This document shows positions 33,033 through 41,243 of a DNA stretch of 64,000 nucleotides, in pieces (position 1 is the stretch's first letter; every line of letters begins with the position of its first letter). The stretch is from Pseudomonas sp. 7SR1. GTDB taxonomy: Bacteria; Pseudomonadota; Gammaproteobacteria; Pseudomonadales; Pseudomonadaceae. The stretch covers positions 1,462,001 to 1,526,000 of the forward strand of contig NZ_LT707064.1 in assembly GCF_900156465.1 (NCBI RefSeq), written 5' to 3'. The translations under genes and the position numbers were made by a program. The notes below the pieces were generated by a model that ran no database searches, was not told the origin of the DNA, and was given only the letters and a program-made list of their open reading frames with translations.

Positions 33033-33983
33033 ATGTATGACGCCTTGGGTGACCTGTCCCTGGACCTGTTCCGTGCCTTTGAAGCCGCGGCTCGCCAACG
33101 CAGCTTCACGGCGGCGGCCGTCGAGCTGGGGACCACGCAGCCGGCCATCAGCCAGCAGATCAAGCGCCTTGAAGAACAGCTGGGCACGCGCCTGTTCGAC
33201 CGGATCTATCGCGGGATCGAGCTGACCGAGGCCGGCACGATCCTGTTCGAACAAGTGCAGGCGGGGCTGCAGAACATCGACGAGGGACTCAACGCCATCA
33301 CCGCTCAACGCCAGCACGAAGTGCTGCAGGTGGCCACGGACTTCGCTTTCGCGGCCTATTGGCTGATGCCGCGCCTGCACCGTTTCCATGCGGCCAACCC
33401 ACAGGTGGATGTCAGCCTGGTGACCAGCGAGCGTAACCACAACATGCTGCGTACCGATATCGACGTTGCTGTGCTGTTTGGCGACGGTCGCTTTAAACAA
33501 GGCGAAAGTCGCTGGTTGTTCAGCGAAGAAGTATTTCCGGTGTGCAGCCCGCTGCTGCTCAAGGAACGTCCCCTGCCCTTGTCCGCCCAGGCGTTGTCCG
33601 AGCTGCCCTTGCTGCACTTGCGAGGCAGTAACAGCAGCAACTGGTTCGACTGGAGCGGCGTGTTCCGGGAACTGGGCATCACCTCGCCACCGGCCCCCGG
33701 GCAACTGCGTTTCGACAACTACACCCTGCTGATCCAGGCGGCGATTGGCGGCCAGGGCGTCGCCATTGGCTGGCGGCACCTTGTGGATAACTTATTGGCC
33801 CAAGGCCTGCTCTGTCGTCCGATTACCGAGACGGTGCTGTCGCGGCTGGGGTACTACGTCGTCTTGCCCCAGCGCAAAAGACGCGGCGTCCTGATCAAGC
33901 AGTTCGTGGACTGGCTGATGGAAGAACAGGCCAACAGTGGCGAGTCGCTTACCGGCTTGCCATTACCGTCGATTGCCGTCTGA
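33033..33983 (+). CDS. LysR-type regulator of choline sulfate use
   Basis: The 316-residue LTTR has an N-terminal HTH (LSLDLFRAFEAAARQRSFTAAAVELGTTQPAISQQIKRLEEQLGTRLFDRIYRGIELTEAG) and an effector domain of the GcvA/TrpI-like class (VLQVATDFAFAAYWLMPRLHRFHAANPQVDVSLVTSERNHNML). The order LysR-betC divergent is the standard one in Pseudomonas, where this regulator is annotated as the choline-sulfate utilisation activator. TAGGATAAGCACAGCTT precedes the ATG, giving a moderate Shine-Dalgarno. A DnaA box (33782-33790) lies near its 3' part. Confidence 0.92.
   Translation: MYDALGDLSLDLFRAFEAAARQRSFTAAAVELGTTQPAISQQIKRLEEQLGTRLFDRIYRGIELTEAGTILFEQVQAGLQNIDEGLNAITAQRQHEVLQVATDFAFAAYWLMPRLHRFHAANPQVDVSLVTSERNHNMLRTDIDVAVLFGDGRFKQGESRWLFSEEVFPVCSPLLLKERPLPLSAQALSELPLLHLRGSNSSNWFDWSGVFRELGITSPPAPGQLRFDNYTLLIQAAIGGQGVAIGWRHLVDNLLAQGLLCRPITETVLSRLGYYVVLPQRKRRGVLIKQFVDWLMEEQANSGESLTGLPLPSIAV
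33782..33790 (-). promoter_or_regulatory. Perfect DnaA box inside the LysR gene
   Basis: TGTGGATAA within codons for LVDN. It is the last strict box of the concentration. Confidence 0.35.
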
Positions 33984-34016
33984 GTGGCCAGGGCGCTCGC
34001 TCGTCGGGGCTGGGGA

Positions 34017-34676
34017 TCAGGTGGCAGCCATGAAATTCACATGTTCGCCCACATGCAGGTTCAGGCGCAGCTCATCGGCAATGCCGACCGCCACACGGTT
34101 GAGCCTTTCGAGGGACTCGGCCACGCCGGGTTCCAGGCTGGTGCTGACCTGGCTGAAATGCTCGATACTCAACCCGGCGGCGGCATAGGGTGAGTTGACG
34201 AGGGTCCATTGCAGCGAGCTGTGTCGCAGGGCATCGAGGATCTCCTCGGCGGCATGACGCTGCAGGTCATCTTCGACCTGTTCCTCGTCCAGCACAGCGA
34301 AATCCCCCACCAGGAACAACCGGGAAACCTTGACCGCCTGCATCCCGGCAATCAAGGCATCCACCGCCAGCACCTGTTCCACCGGGCCCGGAATGAGCGT
34401 GCGCTCCACCTGTTCGCTGTTCATCGGCAAACCCGGAGCGTTCAGCAGACACACCACCGCGTCGGTACCGGCGACGCTCTGCTTGACCCGTTCGGGATCA
34501 TAGAGATCCCCCGTCTTGGCCCGCAGGCCCGGACGCGGCGCCAGCGCCGTGAGATCATCGAGAATGGCAATGACTTCATGCTGGCGCCGCAGCATCTCAG
34601 CCATCAACGCACTGCCGAGGCTGCTCATGGCACCATAGAGCACCACTTTGATGACCGGGGTTTCGGCGTTCTTCAT
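34017..34676 (-). CDS. NAD(P)-binding NmrA-like oxidoreductase
   Basis: The 219-residue protein has a Rossmann fold of the COG2910-like type: VVLYGAMSSLGSALMAEMLRRQHEVIAIL at the N-terminus (G-x5-G-type loop, A for G at one place), followed by KTGDLYDPERVKQSVAGTDAVVCLL and RLFLVGDFAVLD. The typical Ser-Tyr-Lys catalytic triad is not evident, so it may be a sensor or a flavin-related reductase. It is monocistronic, with its stop close to the convergent LysR gene. The AAGGAAAACAGCC sequence precedes the ATG. Substrate unknown. Confidence 0.72.
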   Translation of the reverse strand: MKNAETPVIKVVLYGAMSSLGSALMAEMLRRQHEVIAILDDLTALAPRPGLRAKTGDLYDPERVKQSVAGTDAVVCLLNAPGLPMNSEQVERTLIPGPVEQVLAVDALIAGMQAVKVSRLFLVGDFAVLDEEQVEDDLQRHAAEEILDALRHSSLQWTLVNSPYAAAGLSIEHFSQVSTSLEPGVAESLERLNRVAVGIADELRLNLHVGEHVNFMAAT

Positions 34677-34760
34677 GGCTGTTTTCCTTTTTTACCGCAT
34701 GTAAGCCTCTGACCCGTGGAAAACCCGGAGGGTTCGGCCTTGCAGGACAAGGAGTGAAAG

Positions 34761-35099
34761 ATGCAACGGATCAAGGGCTATCATGCCCACGTCTATTTCG
34801 ATGCCAGCACCCTGGACCAGGCCCGGGCACTGTGTGAGGAAGCGGCGCAGCTGTTTGCGCTGAAGATGGGCCGGGTCCACCAGCGTCCGGTCGGCCCTCA
34901 TCCGGACTGGAGTTGCCAGCTGGCGTTCGACCCGCAGTACATCGGCGTAGTCCTGCCGTGGCTCGCGCTCAATCGCAATGGCCTGGTGATCTTCCTGCAC
35001 CCGGACACCGGCGATGACCTGAAGGACCACACCGACCATGCGATCTGGATGGGCGCGATGCGGCCGTTGAATCTTTCGGTGTTTGCCGCAAGAACTTGA
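34761..35099 (+). CDS. DOPA 4,5-dioxygenase family protein
   Basis: The 112-residue protein matches the small DOPA 4,5-dioxygenase (DopA-dioxygen) family. KGYHAHVYFDASTLDQARALCEEA gives the two N-terminal His, GRVHQRPVGPHPDWSCQLAFDPQ another cluster, and NGLVIFLHPDTGDDLKDHTDHAIWMG the C-terminal one. These His/Glu clusters are likely Fe(II) ligands. The bacterial proteins are distant from the plant and fungal enzymes and their natural substrate is unclear. AAGGAGTGAAAG lies just before the ATG. It is divergent from the NmrA-like gene by 84 bp and could share a promoter region. Confidence 0.8.
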   Translation: MQRIKGYHAHVYFDASTLDQARALCEEAAQLFALKMGRVHQRPVGPHPDWSCQLAFDPQYIGVVLPWLALNRNGLVIFLHPDTGDDLKDHTDHAIWMGAMRPLNLSVFAART

Positions 35100-35104
35100 T
35101 TGCT

Positions 35105-35240
35105 CCTGTGGCGAGGGGATTTATCCCCGCTGGACTGCGCAGCAGGCCCAAAAGGGCAGAGTGCATTCTCCGGGTATTACACGATGACAGGTTTCATGGC
35201 CGCTTCGCGCCCCAGCGGGGATAAATCCCCTCGCCACAGC
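35105..35240. repeat. Inverted pair of GTGGCGAGGGG-type repeats
   Basis: The plus copy (TGTGGCGAGGGGATTTATCC, 35105-35150) and minus copy (CAGCGGGGATAAATCCCCTC, 35201-35240) are nearly perfect and enclose about 50 bp. This is the best-preserved doublet of this family here. Confidence 0.8.
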
Positions 35241-35350
35241 AGTGCCGCCTAACAAGGTCATCATCTGCGGCTCGTCCCCCATTTACCCTGCGAAAGCTTG
35301 ATGAAAGCTAGCGCGATTAGGATCGCCCCCACTCCCGGCAAAAGACCGGC
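35241..35350. other. Upstream part of the citrate transporter leader
   Basis: No gene. TTGATG at 35298-35303 might be a -35 element, but the -10 is weak. Nothing else is recognised before the hairpin at 35351. Confidence 0.35.
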
Positions 35351-35399
35351 GGCCCGAGACGCAGCTCGAATGCGCGTCTGGCCTTTTTAACAACAACAA
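35351..35399 (+). promoter_or_regulatory. Terminator-like hairpin and AACAACAACAA motif in the citMHS leader
   Basis: GGCC-CG-AGACGC and GCGTCT-GGCC pair over 10 bp (35351-35354, 35357-35362 with 35374-35383) and are followed by TTTTT, which is terminator-like. Immediately after comes AACAACAACAA (35389-35399), the A-N-A-rich repeat bound by Hfq/Crc in Pseudomonas catabolite repression. A citrate transporter is a plausible target of that system. Confidence 0.5.
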
Positions 35400-35479
35400 T
35401 GGTGACCCTGATGTCCTCTGCTATTCATCCCGTCGTACCCACTCCATCCGTCCGTTCCGTGCCTCTCGTTCTGCGCTGA
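35399..35479 (+). CDS. Possible 26-codon leader peptide upstream of citMHS
   Basis: An ATG directly attached to the AACAACAACAA motif opens a 26-codon frame, MVTLMSSAIHPVVPTPSVRS and so on, ending in TGA at 35477-35479, 48 bp before the transporter start. There is no Shine-Dalgarno. Translation is unproven; it could be a leader peptide or chance. Confidence 0.25.
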   Translation: MVTLMSSAIHPVVPTPSVRSVPLVLR

Positions 35480-35527
35480 CCTCTGCGGTTCGCCTTTACC
35501 CGCCACGCCACGCCTGGAGTATTCCCC

Positions 35528-36835
35528 ATGCTGACTTTCCTTGGCTTCGCCATGGTCATCACCTTCATGTTCCTGATCATGACCAAGCGCCTGTCCGCGC
35601 TGATCGCCCTGATCATCATTCCGATCCTGTTCGCCCTGTTCGGTGGTTTTGCGCCGAAAATCGGCCCGATGATGCTCGAAGGCATCACCAAGCTCGCCCC
35701 GACCGGGGTGATGCTGATGTTCGCGATTCTGTATTTTGCGCTGATGATCGATTCCGGCCTGTTCGACCCGGCCGTGCGCAAGATTCTCAAGCTGGTCAAG
35801 GGCGACCCGCTGAAAGTTTCGGTCGGTACCGCCGTTCTGGCGCTCGTCGTCTCCCTCGATGGCGACGGCGCGACCACTTATATGATCTGCGTGGCCGCGA
35901 TGCTGCCGCTCTACAGCCGCATCGGCATGAGCCCACGGATCATGGCCGGCCTGATCATCCTCGCCGGCGGCGTGATGAACATGACCCCTTGGGGCGGCCC
36001 GACGGCGCGTGCGGCCAGTGCGTTGCATGTCGACCCGTCCGACATCTTCGTTCCGATGATCCCGGCGATGGCCTTCGGTGTCGTGGCGATCCTGGTGATT
36101 GCCTATATGTACGGCAAGCGCGAGCGTGCGCGCCTGGGTGAACTGCACCTGGTGGGCGAGGAAATGGATCACAGCGAGATCAGCGTTTCCCAGTTCCCGG
36201 ACGCCCGCCGTCCGAAGCTGATCTGGTTCAACGGCGCGCTGACCCTGGGCCTGATGTGCACCCTGATCGCTGGCCTGCTGCCGCTGCCGGTGCTGTTCAT
36301 GGTGGCCTTCAGCATCGCGATGATCGTCAACTACCCTTGCCTGCAGCAGCAGAAAGACCGCGTTGCGGCGCATGCCGGTAGCGTACTGGCGGTGGTCGGG
36401 CTGATTTTCGCGGCGGGTATCTTCACCGGCATCCTGTCCGGTACCGGTATGGTCGACGCCATGTCCAAGAGCCTGTTGGCCGTGATCCCGGATTTCCTCG
36501 GCCCGTACCTGGCCGTGATTACCGCGCTGGCCAGCATGCCGTTCACTTTCTTCATGTCCAACGACGCATTTTATTACGGGGTGTTACCGGTGCTGGCCGA
36601 AGCAGCCAGTCATTACGGTATCTCGCCGGTTGAAATGGCACGTGCCTCCATCGTTGGCCAGCCCGTGCACCTGCTGAGCCCGCTGGTTCCGTCCACCTAC
36701 CTGCTGGTAGCCTTGGCCGGGATCGAGTTCGGCGACCACCAGCGCTTCACGCTGAAGTGGGCAGTACTGGTTTGCCTGTGCATAATGTTCGCCGCCTTGC
36801 TGATGGGGATTTTTCCGCTGTTCAGCACTCTATAA
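35528..36835 (+). CDS. CitMHS-family citrate transporter
   Basis: The 435-residue inner-membrane symporter has about 12 helices and imports metal-citrate complexes with H+. Landmarks are the start MLTFLGFAMVITFMFLIMTKRLSALIALIIIP, VVSLDGDGATTYMICVAAMLPLYSRIGM, GGVMNMTPWGGPTARAASAL and FFMSNDAFYYGVLPVLAEAA, all characteristic of CitM/CitH proteins. Length fits the family. CTGGAGTATTCCCC is the ribosome site. The long structured leader with an Hfq/Crc-like motif suggests repression during growth on preferred carbon sources. Confidence 0.93.
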   Translation: MLTFLGFAMVITFMFLIMTKRLSALIALIIIPILFALFGGFAPKIGPMMLEGITKLAPTGVMLMFAILYFALMIDSGLFDPAVRKILKLVKGDPLKVSVGTAVLALVVSLDGDGATTYMICVAAMLPLYSRIGMSPRIMAGLIILAGGVMNMTPWGGPTARAASALHVDPSDIFVPMIPAMAFGVVAILVIAYMYGKRERARLGELHLVGEEMDHSEISVSQFPDARRPKLIWFNGALTLGLMCTLIAGLLPLPVLFMVAFSIAMIVNYPCLQQQKDRVAAHAGSVLAVVGLIFAAGIFTGILSGTGMVDAMSKSLLAVIPDFLGPYLAVITALASMPFTFFMSNDAFYYGVLPVLAEAASHYGISPVEMARASIVGQPVHLLSPLVPSTYLLVALAGIEFGDHQRFTLKWAVLVCLCIMFAALLMGIFPLFSTL

Positions 36836-36910
36836 AAGCAACACATGACGCTGCGTCGCTCTCGTACGAACCGAAGCGACGCGGCCTAACAAACGCTCAA
36901 AGGAACTCAC
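36836..36910 (+). other. Short leader between citMHS and terC
   Basis: GCGTCGCT (36853-36860) and AGCGACGC (36873-36880) form an 8-bp hairpin without a T run. terC genes are often controlled by a Mn-sensing yybP-ykoY riboswitch, but this segment is too short and lacks its conserved loops. Confidence 0.3.
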
Positions 36911-37678
36911 ATGGAATGGCTGACCAACCCGGAAATCTGGGTTGCCTTCTTTACCCTGACGGCCCTGGAAATTGTCTTGGGCATCGATAACATCATCATG
37001 ATTTCGATCCTGGTCAGCCGCATGCCCAAGCACATGCAGGCGCGCACCCGGATTTTCGGTCTGGCCCTGGCCATGATCACGCGGATCCTGCTGCTGTTGT
37101 CCATCACCTGGGTCATGCGCCTGACCACCGATTTGTTCGAAGTGTTCGGCAAGGGTATCTCCGGTCGTGACCTGATCCTGTTCTTCGGTGGCCTGTTCCT
37201 GCTGTGGAAAAGCTCCCAGGAGATGTACCACGCCCTGGAAGGTGAAGACGAAAGCAACGAGGCGCCTGCGGGCAAGGGCGGCAGCTTCATCTACACCATC
37301 ATCCAGATCGCGATCATCGACATCGTGTTCTCCCTGGACTCGGTCATCACCGCCGTGGGCATGGTCTCCCATGTACCGGTCATGGTGGCGGCGATCATCG
37401 TGGCGGTCCTGGTGATGATGCTGGCCTCGGGCACCATCAGCCAGTTCATCGACAAGCACCCGTCGCTGAAAATGCTGGCGCTGTCGTTCCTGCTGGTGGT
37501 CGGTACCGTGCTGATCGCCGAGTCCCTCGATGTGCATGTACCTAAGGGCTACGTCTACTTCGCCATGGCGTTCTCCCTGGCGGTGGAAGCCATCAACATC
37601 AAGATGCGCACCGCGATGGCCCGCAAGCGCAAGCAGCAGGATCCAGTGAAACTGCGCAAGGATGTTCCCGGTCAGTAA
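36911..37678 (+). CDS. TerC family membrane protein
   Basis: The 255-residue integral membrane protein has about seven helices. The TerC hallmark LEIVLGIDNIIMISILVSRMP lies at residues about 17-37 and the second acidic motif IIDIVFSLDSVITAVGMV near 135, both with the Asp pair implicated in metal binding. Relatives (Alx, YceF, MeeF/MeeY) export manganese or metallate exoenzymes. It lies 75 bp after the citrate transporter on the same strand and before a clear terminator, so the two may form one operon linking metal-citrate uptake with metal export. AAAGGAACTCAC is the ribosome site. Confidence 0.92.
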   Translation: MEWLTNPEIWVAFFTLTALEIVLGIDNIIMISILVSRMPKHMQARTRIFGLALAMITRILLLLSITWVMRLTTDLFEVFGKGISGRDLILFFGGLFLLWKSSQEMYHALEGEDESNEAPAGKGGSFIYTIIQIAIIDIVFSLDSVITAVGMVSHVPVMVAAIIVAVLVMMLASGTISQFIDKHPSLKMLALSFLLVVGTVLIAESLDVHVPKGYVYFAMAFSLAVEAINIKMRTAMARKRKQQDPVKLRKDVPGQ

Positions 37679-37697
37679 CGATACGGGGCAATGAACG

Positions 37698-37722
37698 AAG
37701 GGGCTCTCTGGAGCCCCTTTTT
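37698..37722 (+). terminator. Intrinsic terminator after terC
   Basis: GGGGCTC-TCTG-GAGCCCC followed by TTTTT, 20 nt after the stop codon: a 7-bp GC stem with a tetraloop. Confidence 0.92.
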
Positions 37723-37739
37723 CATGCCCGGAGAAAGGC

Positions 37740-37832
37740 CCCTGTGGGAGCGAGCTTGCTCGCGATAGCGGTCTGTGGGCAATGAAGAGGTTGAATGTCG
37801 GGGCCCCATCGCGAGCACGCTCGCTCTCACTG
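37740..37832. repeat. Inverted pair of REP elements (REPIN-like)
   Basis: Plus copy CTGTGGGAGCGAGCTTGCTC (37740-37771) and minus copy CATCGCGAGCACGCTCGCTC (37806-37832, slightly decayed). They lie between terC and the Na/Pi transporter gene. Confidence 0.82.
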
Positions 37833-37989
37833 GAGCTGAGGGGGTATTTTTATGACAGTTTTGTTTCAAACGATTCTTTAGCTGTGTAATGCTGGCGTCC
37901 GAACCGTTCGCCAACTACAGCTTAAATACAAGAACGAAGAATGTGGCACCGTCAATTTGTCCCTTTGGGACGCTAACAGGGGGCTTCTC

Positions 37990-39648
37990 ATGCTGACCCT
38001 GCTCAACTTGCTCTCCGCCGTGGCCCTGCTGATCTGGGGCACGCACATTGTCCGTACCGGCATCCTGCGGGTCTACGGCTCGAACCTGCGGCACGTCATC
38101 AGCCAGAACATGTCCAGGCGCTGGCTGGCTTTCATCGCCGGTATCATGGTCACGGCCATGGTCCAGAGCAGCAATGCCACCGCCATGCTGGTCACCTCCT
38201 TCGTCGGCCAGGGCCTGATGGCATTGACTCCTGCCCTGGCGACCATGCTGGGCGCCGACGTCGGCACGGCACTGATGGCCCGGGTGCTGACCCTGGACCT
38301 GTCCTGGCTGTCGCCCTTGCTGATTTTCCTCGGGGTGATTTTCTTCCTGTCGCGCAAGCAGACGCGCGTCGGGCAGATGGGGCGGGTGGGCATCGGCCTG
38401 GGCCTGATCATCCTGGCGCTGCAATTGATCGTCGAGGCCGCCGCGCCCATCACCCACGCCCAGGGCGTGAAAGTGATCTTCGCTTCGTTGACCGGTGACA
38501 TCCTCCTCGACGCCCTGGTCGGTGCGGTCTTTGCCATGGTGTCCTACTCCAGCCTGGCCGCCGTGCTGTTGACCGCCACCCTGGCCGGCGCGGCGGTGAT
38601 CAGCCTGCCGGTCGCCATTGGTCTGGTGATCGGCGCCAACATCGGCAGCGGTGTGCTGGCCTTCCTGGGTACCAGCATGCAGAACGCCGCCGGCCGCCAG
38701 GTGGCACTGGGCAGCTTGCTGTACAAGCTGATCGGGCTGTTGCTGATCATTCCGGTGCTCGATCCGCTGGTAGGCTGGCTCGACAGCCTGGACTTCAGCC
38801 CCCAGGAAACGGTCATCGGCTTCCATCTGCTCTACAACGCCGTTCGTTGCCTGGTCCTGCTGCCCAGCGTCGCCCCCATGGCGAAACTCTGCGCCTGGCT
38901 GCTGCCAGACCGTCCAGACACCAATGGCACGGCCAAGCCACGCCACCTGGACCCGGCCGCCCTCGCCACCCCAAGCCTGGCCCTGGCGAACGCGGCCAGG
39001 GAAACCTTGCGCATCGGCGACCAGATCGAAAACATGCTCGAAGCCATGCTCGACGTGCTGCGCGGCCAGCAGACGGCCGTCACCCAGGAGGTCCGGCGTG
39101 TCAGCGACGACGTCGAAGCCTTGTGCAGCGCCATCAAGCTGTACATGGCCCAGATGCCCCGCGAGGACCTCAGTGAACAGGACAGCCGCCGCTGGGCGGA
39201 GATCATCGAGCTGGCCATCAACCTGAAGCTGGCCAGCGACCTTATCGAACGCATGCTGCGCAAGGTCCAGCAGCAGAAGACCTCGCAGCGGCGGTCCTTT
39301 TCCGAGGTGGGCCTGGAGGAGTTGGCGGGGCTGCACAGCCATCTGATCGCCAACCTGCGCCTGGGGCTGTCGGTGTTTCTCAGTGGCGACCGGGAAAGCG
39401 CCCGTCAATTGCTGCGTGAGAAACGGCGTTTTCGCGCCCAGGAAAGGCGCATGGCCCATGCTCACGTCAGTCGTTTGCAGCGCAAGGTCATACAAAGCCT
39501 GGAGACCAGTTCCCTGCACTTGGATCTGATTGCCGACATGAGGCGTCTCAACTCGCTGTTCTGCGGCAGTGCCTATGTGGTGCTGGAAAGTGCCGAGATC
39601 GGCGCCCTGGCGGCCGATGAAATCTCGGACATCACCCATTCGCCTTGA
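37990..39648 (+). CDS. Na/Pi cotransporter family protein
   Basis: The 552-residue membrane protein has an N-terminal Na/Pi-cotransporter (PF02690) duplication. The first QSS-type motif is MVTAMVQSSNATAMLVTSFVGQGL near residue 60, and the second unit is AMVSYSSLAAVLLTATLAG. The C-terminal half (from about 330) is cytosolic and helical, PhoU-like (ETLRIGDQIENMLEAMLDVLRG, MRRLNSLFCGSAYVVLES). Family members take up phosphate with sodium, and the PhoU-like tail may regulate this. ATG 37990 has CAGGGGG upstream; a TTG start 11 codons earlier lacks support. Only a single PHO-box half site was noticed upstream. Confidence 0.88.
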   Translation: MLTLLNLLSAVALLIWGTHIVRTGILRVYGSNLRHVISQNMSRRWLAFIAGIMVTAMVQSSNATAMLVTSFVGQGLMALTPALATMLGADVGTALMARVLTLDLSWLSPLLIFLGVIFFLSRKQTRVGQMGRVGIGLGLIILALQLIVEAAAPITHAQGVKVIFASLTGDILLDALVGAVFAMVSYSSLAAVLLTATLAGAAVISLPVAIGLVIGANIGSGVLAFLGTSMQNAAGRQVALGSLLYKLIGLLLIIPVLDPLVGWLDSLDFSPQETVIGFHLLYNAVRCLVLLPSVAPMAKLCAWLLPDRPDTNGTAKPRHLDPAALATPSLALANAARETLRIGDQIENMLEAMLDVLRGQQTAVTQEVRRVSDDVEALCSAIKLYMAQMPREDLSEQDSRRWAEIIELAINLKLASDLIERMLRKVQQQKTSQRRSFSEVGLEELAGLHSHLIANLRLGLSVFLSGDRESARQLLREKRRFRAQERRMAHAHVSRLQRKVIQSLETSSLHLDLIADMRRLNSLFCGSAYVVLESAEIGALAADEISDITHSP

Positions 39649-39708
39649 ACATCTGGCGCGTTGTCCAGTCAACAAGGTTGGACTGTCAGTCGCCAGGATG
39701 CTCATTTT

Positions 39709-41085
39709 ATGCGTGGTCTGTTACTCGCCCTCCTCTTGCTAGGCTCGTTGCCCGTGGCGGCCCTGGATCGGTTCCAGGTCGAAGGGTATACGCTGCCCAA
39801 CGGCATGCAGCTATTGCTCAAGCCCGGCAGCGAACGCGGGCATGTCGCGATCCGGCTGGTGATTGGCGTGGGCCTGGACGATTTCAGTTGCGCCGACAAG
39901 GAGCTGCCGCACCTGCTCGAGCATGCGCTGTTCAGCGGGATCGACGAGGGTGGCGAGGGCGCGCTGGAAGAGCGCATGCAGGCATTGGGCGGCGAGTGGA
40001 ACGCCTTCACCAGTAACGCCGACACCACTTTTGTCATCGAAGCGCCGGCGAGCAACCAGCGCAAGGTGCTGGACCTGCTGCTGGCGGTGCTGACCCGCAC
40101 CCGCATCGACGACAAGGCCCTGGAAGCGGCCAAGCGGGTGGTCGAACGCGAGGATGGCGGCCACTACACCCACCTGCAACGCTGGCTCGACCGTCAGGAC
40201 CTGGGCCACAGGGCCAGCAATCAGCTGGCGGTGGAACTGGGCCTGCGCTGCGCGGAGCGGGCCGAGGTGGGGCAACACTCCCTCGCCCGCCTCGAACAGG
40301 TTCGCAAAAGCTGGTACGCACCGAACAACATGACGCTGATTGTCGTCGGCGATCTCGACCGGGTGCTGCCGGCCTATCTGGAACGCACCTTTGGCGCGCT
40401 CGAACCGGTCGAGCCCAGCGCCCACAAACCGCTGCCGCAGATTCGCTACAGCGCGGTCACCAAGCGCAACCTGATCCGCGGCCTGTCAGGGGATGGCGCC
40501 AAGCTGCACTGGCTGTTCCCGGAGCCGGTGCTGGACCAGCAGCACGACGAAACCTTCGATCTGCTCAAGGACTACCTGGACTGGGCGCTCTATCGCCAAC
40601 TGCGCCTGGCCAGTGGCCTGTCCTACGGCCCCTGGGTGGAGCGGGAAGTGTTCGGTGGCGTCGGTTTCTTCAGCCTGAACGCAGACCTGGCCCGCGAGGA
40701 CCTGCCAGAAGCCGAGGCGGCGCTCGAGGCGCTGCGCAACACGTTGCTCAAGGACGGACTGGATCCCGACACGTTCATGCGCATCAAGCGCGCGGCCATC
40801 GCCCATCAGTCCTGGGCGGTACAAGGCAACAGCGCACTGGCCGATTACTACTGGGGCGCCCTGGGCGACTACGAGGACGGTCGCTTCGCCAACCCCGCCG
40901 TGCGCCTGCAGGCGGTGAGCCTGGAACAGGCCAACCAGGCCCTGGACGAACTGCTCAAGGATCCGGGTTACCTGCGCATCGAAAAGCCGCTGCTCAGCGA
41001 CGATGAACTGGTATGGACCCTGGTCGCCTTGATGGGGCTGCTGCTGGCCTGGGTGGCGTGGCGCCTGCGCCGACGCAGGGCCTGA
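39709..41085 (+). CDS. M16-family zinc metallopeptidase, membrane anchored
   Basis: The 458-residue protein has a signal peptide (MRGLLLALLLLGSLPVAALD). A pitrilysin-type N-domain carries the inverted zinc motif HLLEHALF (HxxEH) near residue 76, with a later Glu ligand expected about 75 residues on (in the RVVERE region). An M16_C domain follows (YLERTFGALEP, then LDWALYRQLRLASGLSYGPWVERE). The extreme C-terminus is a single membrane helix plus basic tail (VWTLVALMGLLLAWVAWRLRRRR), so the protease should be tethered to the inner membrane facing the periplasm. One HxxEH half is present, implying a dimeric or single-unit enzyme. AGGATG lies upstream of the ATG. Confidence 0.87.
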   Translation: MRGLLLALLLLGSLPVAALDRFQVEGYTLPNGMQLLLKPGSERGHVAIRLVIGVGLDDFSCADKELPHLLEHALFSGIDEGGEGALEERMQALGGEWNAFTSNADTTFVIEAPASNQRKVLDLLLAVLTRTRIDDKALEAAKRVVEREDGGHYTHLQRWLDRQDLGHRASNQLAVELGLRCAERAEVGQHSLARLEQVRKSWYAPNNMTLIVVGDLDRVLPAYLERTFGALEPVEPSAHKPLPQIRYSAVTKRNLIRGLSGDGAKLHWLFPEPVLDQQHDETFDLLKDYLDWALYRQLRLASGLSYGPWVEREVFGGVGFFSLNADLAREDLPEAEAALEALRNTLLKDGLDPDTFMRIKRAAIAHQSWAVQGNSALADYYWGALGDYEDGRFANPAVRLQAVSLEQANQALDELLKDPGYLRIEKPLLSDDELVWTLVALMGLLLAWVAWRLRRRRA

Positions 41086-41243
41086 CCCGCCCGGCCGGTA
41101 TCATGGGTAGCGAACGGGTTTATCCCAATCGGCCGCCGGGCGGAACACTTCCCGCGACACAGGTGATCACGAGCCTCGCCATGCCGATGCCCGGACGATA
41201 CTCTATCGGGGATATTTCCTACGTCTTGATGTGAAACCGCCGA

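Noticed and set aside
36836..36910. Mn-sensing yybP-ykoY riboswitch before terC
   Set aside because: Segment is too short and lacks the conserved internal loops; only an 8-bp hairpin is present.
37852..37858. PHO-box half site upstream of the Na/Pi transporter
   Set aside because: Only one CTGTCAT half (as ATGACAG) is present; no second half at the required spacing.
37915..39705. A 596-codon minus-strand open frame
   Set aside because: Antisense to the Na/Pi transporter gene; translation is rich in Q, G, H and D without domains.
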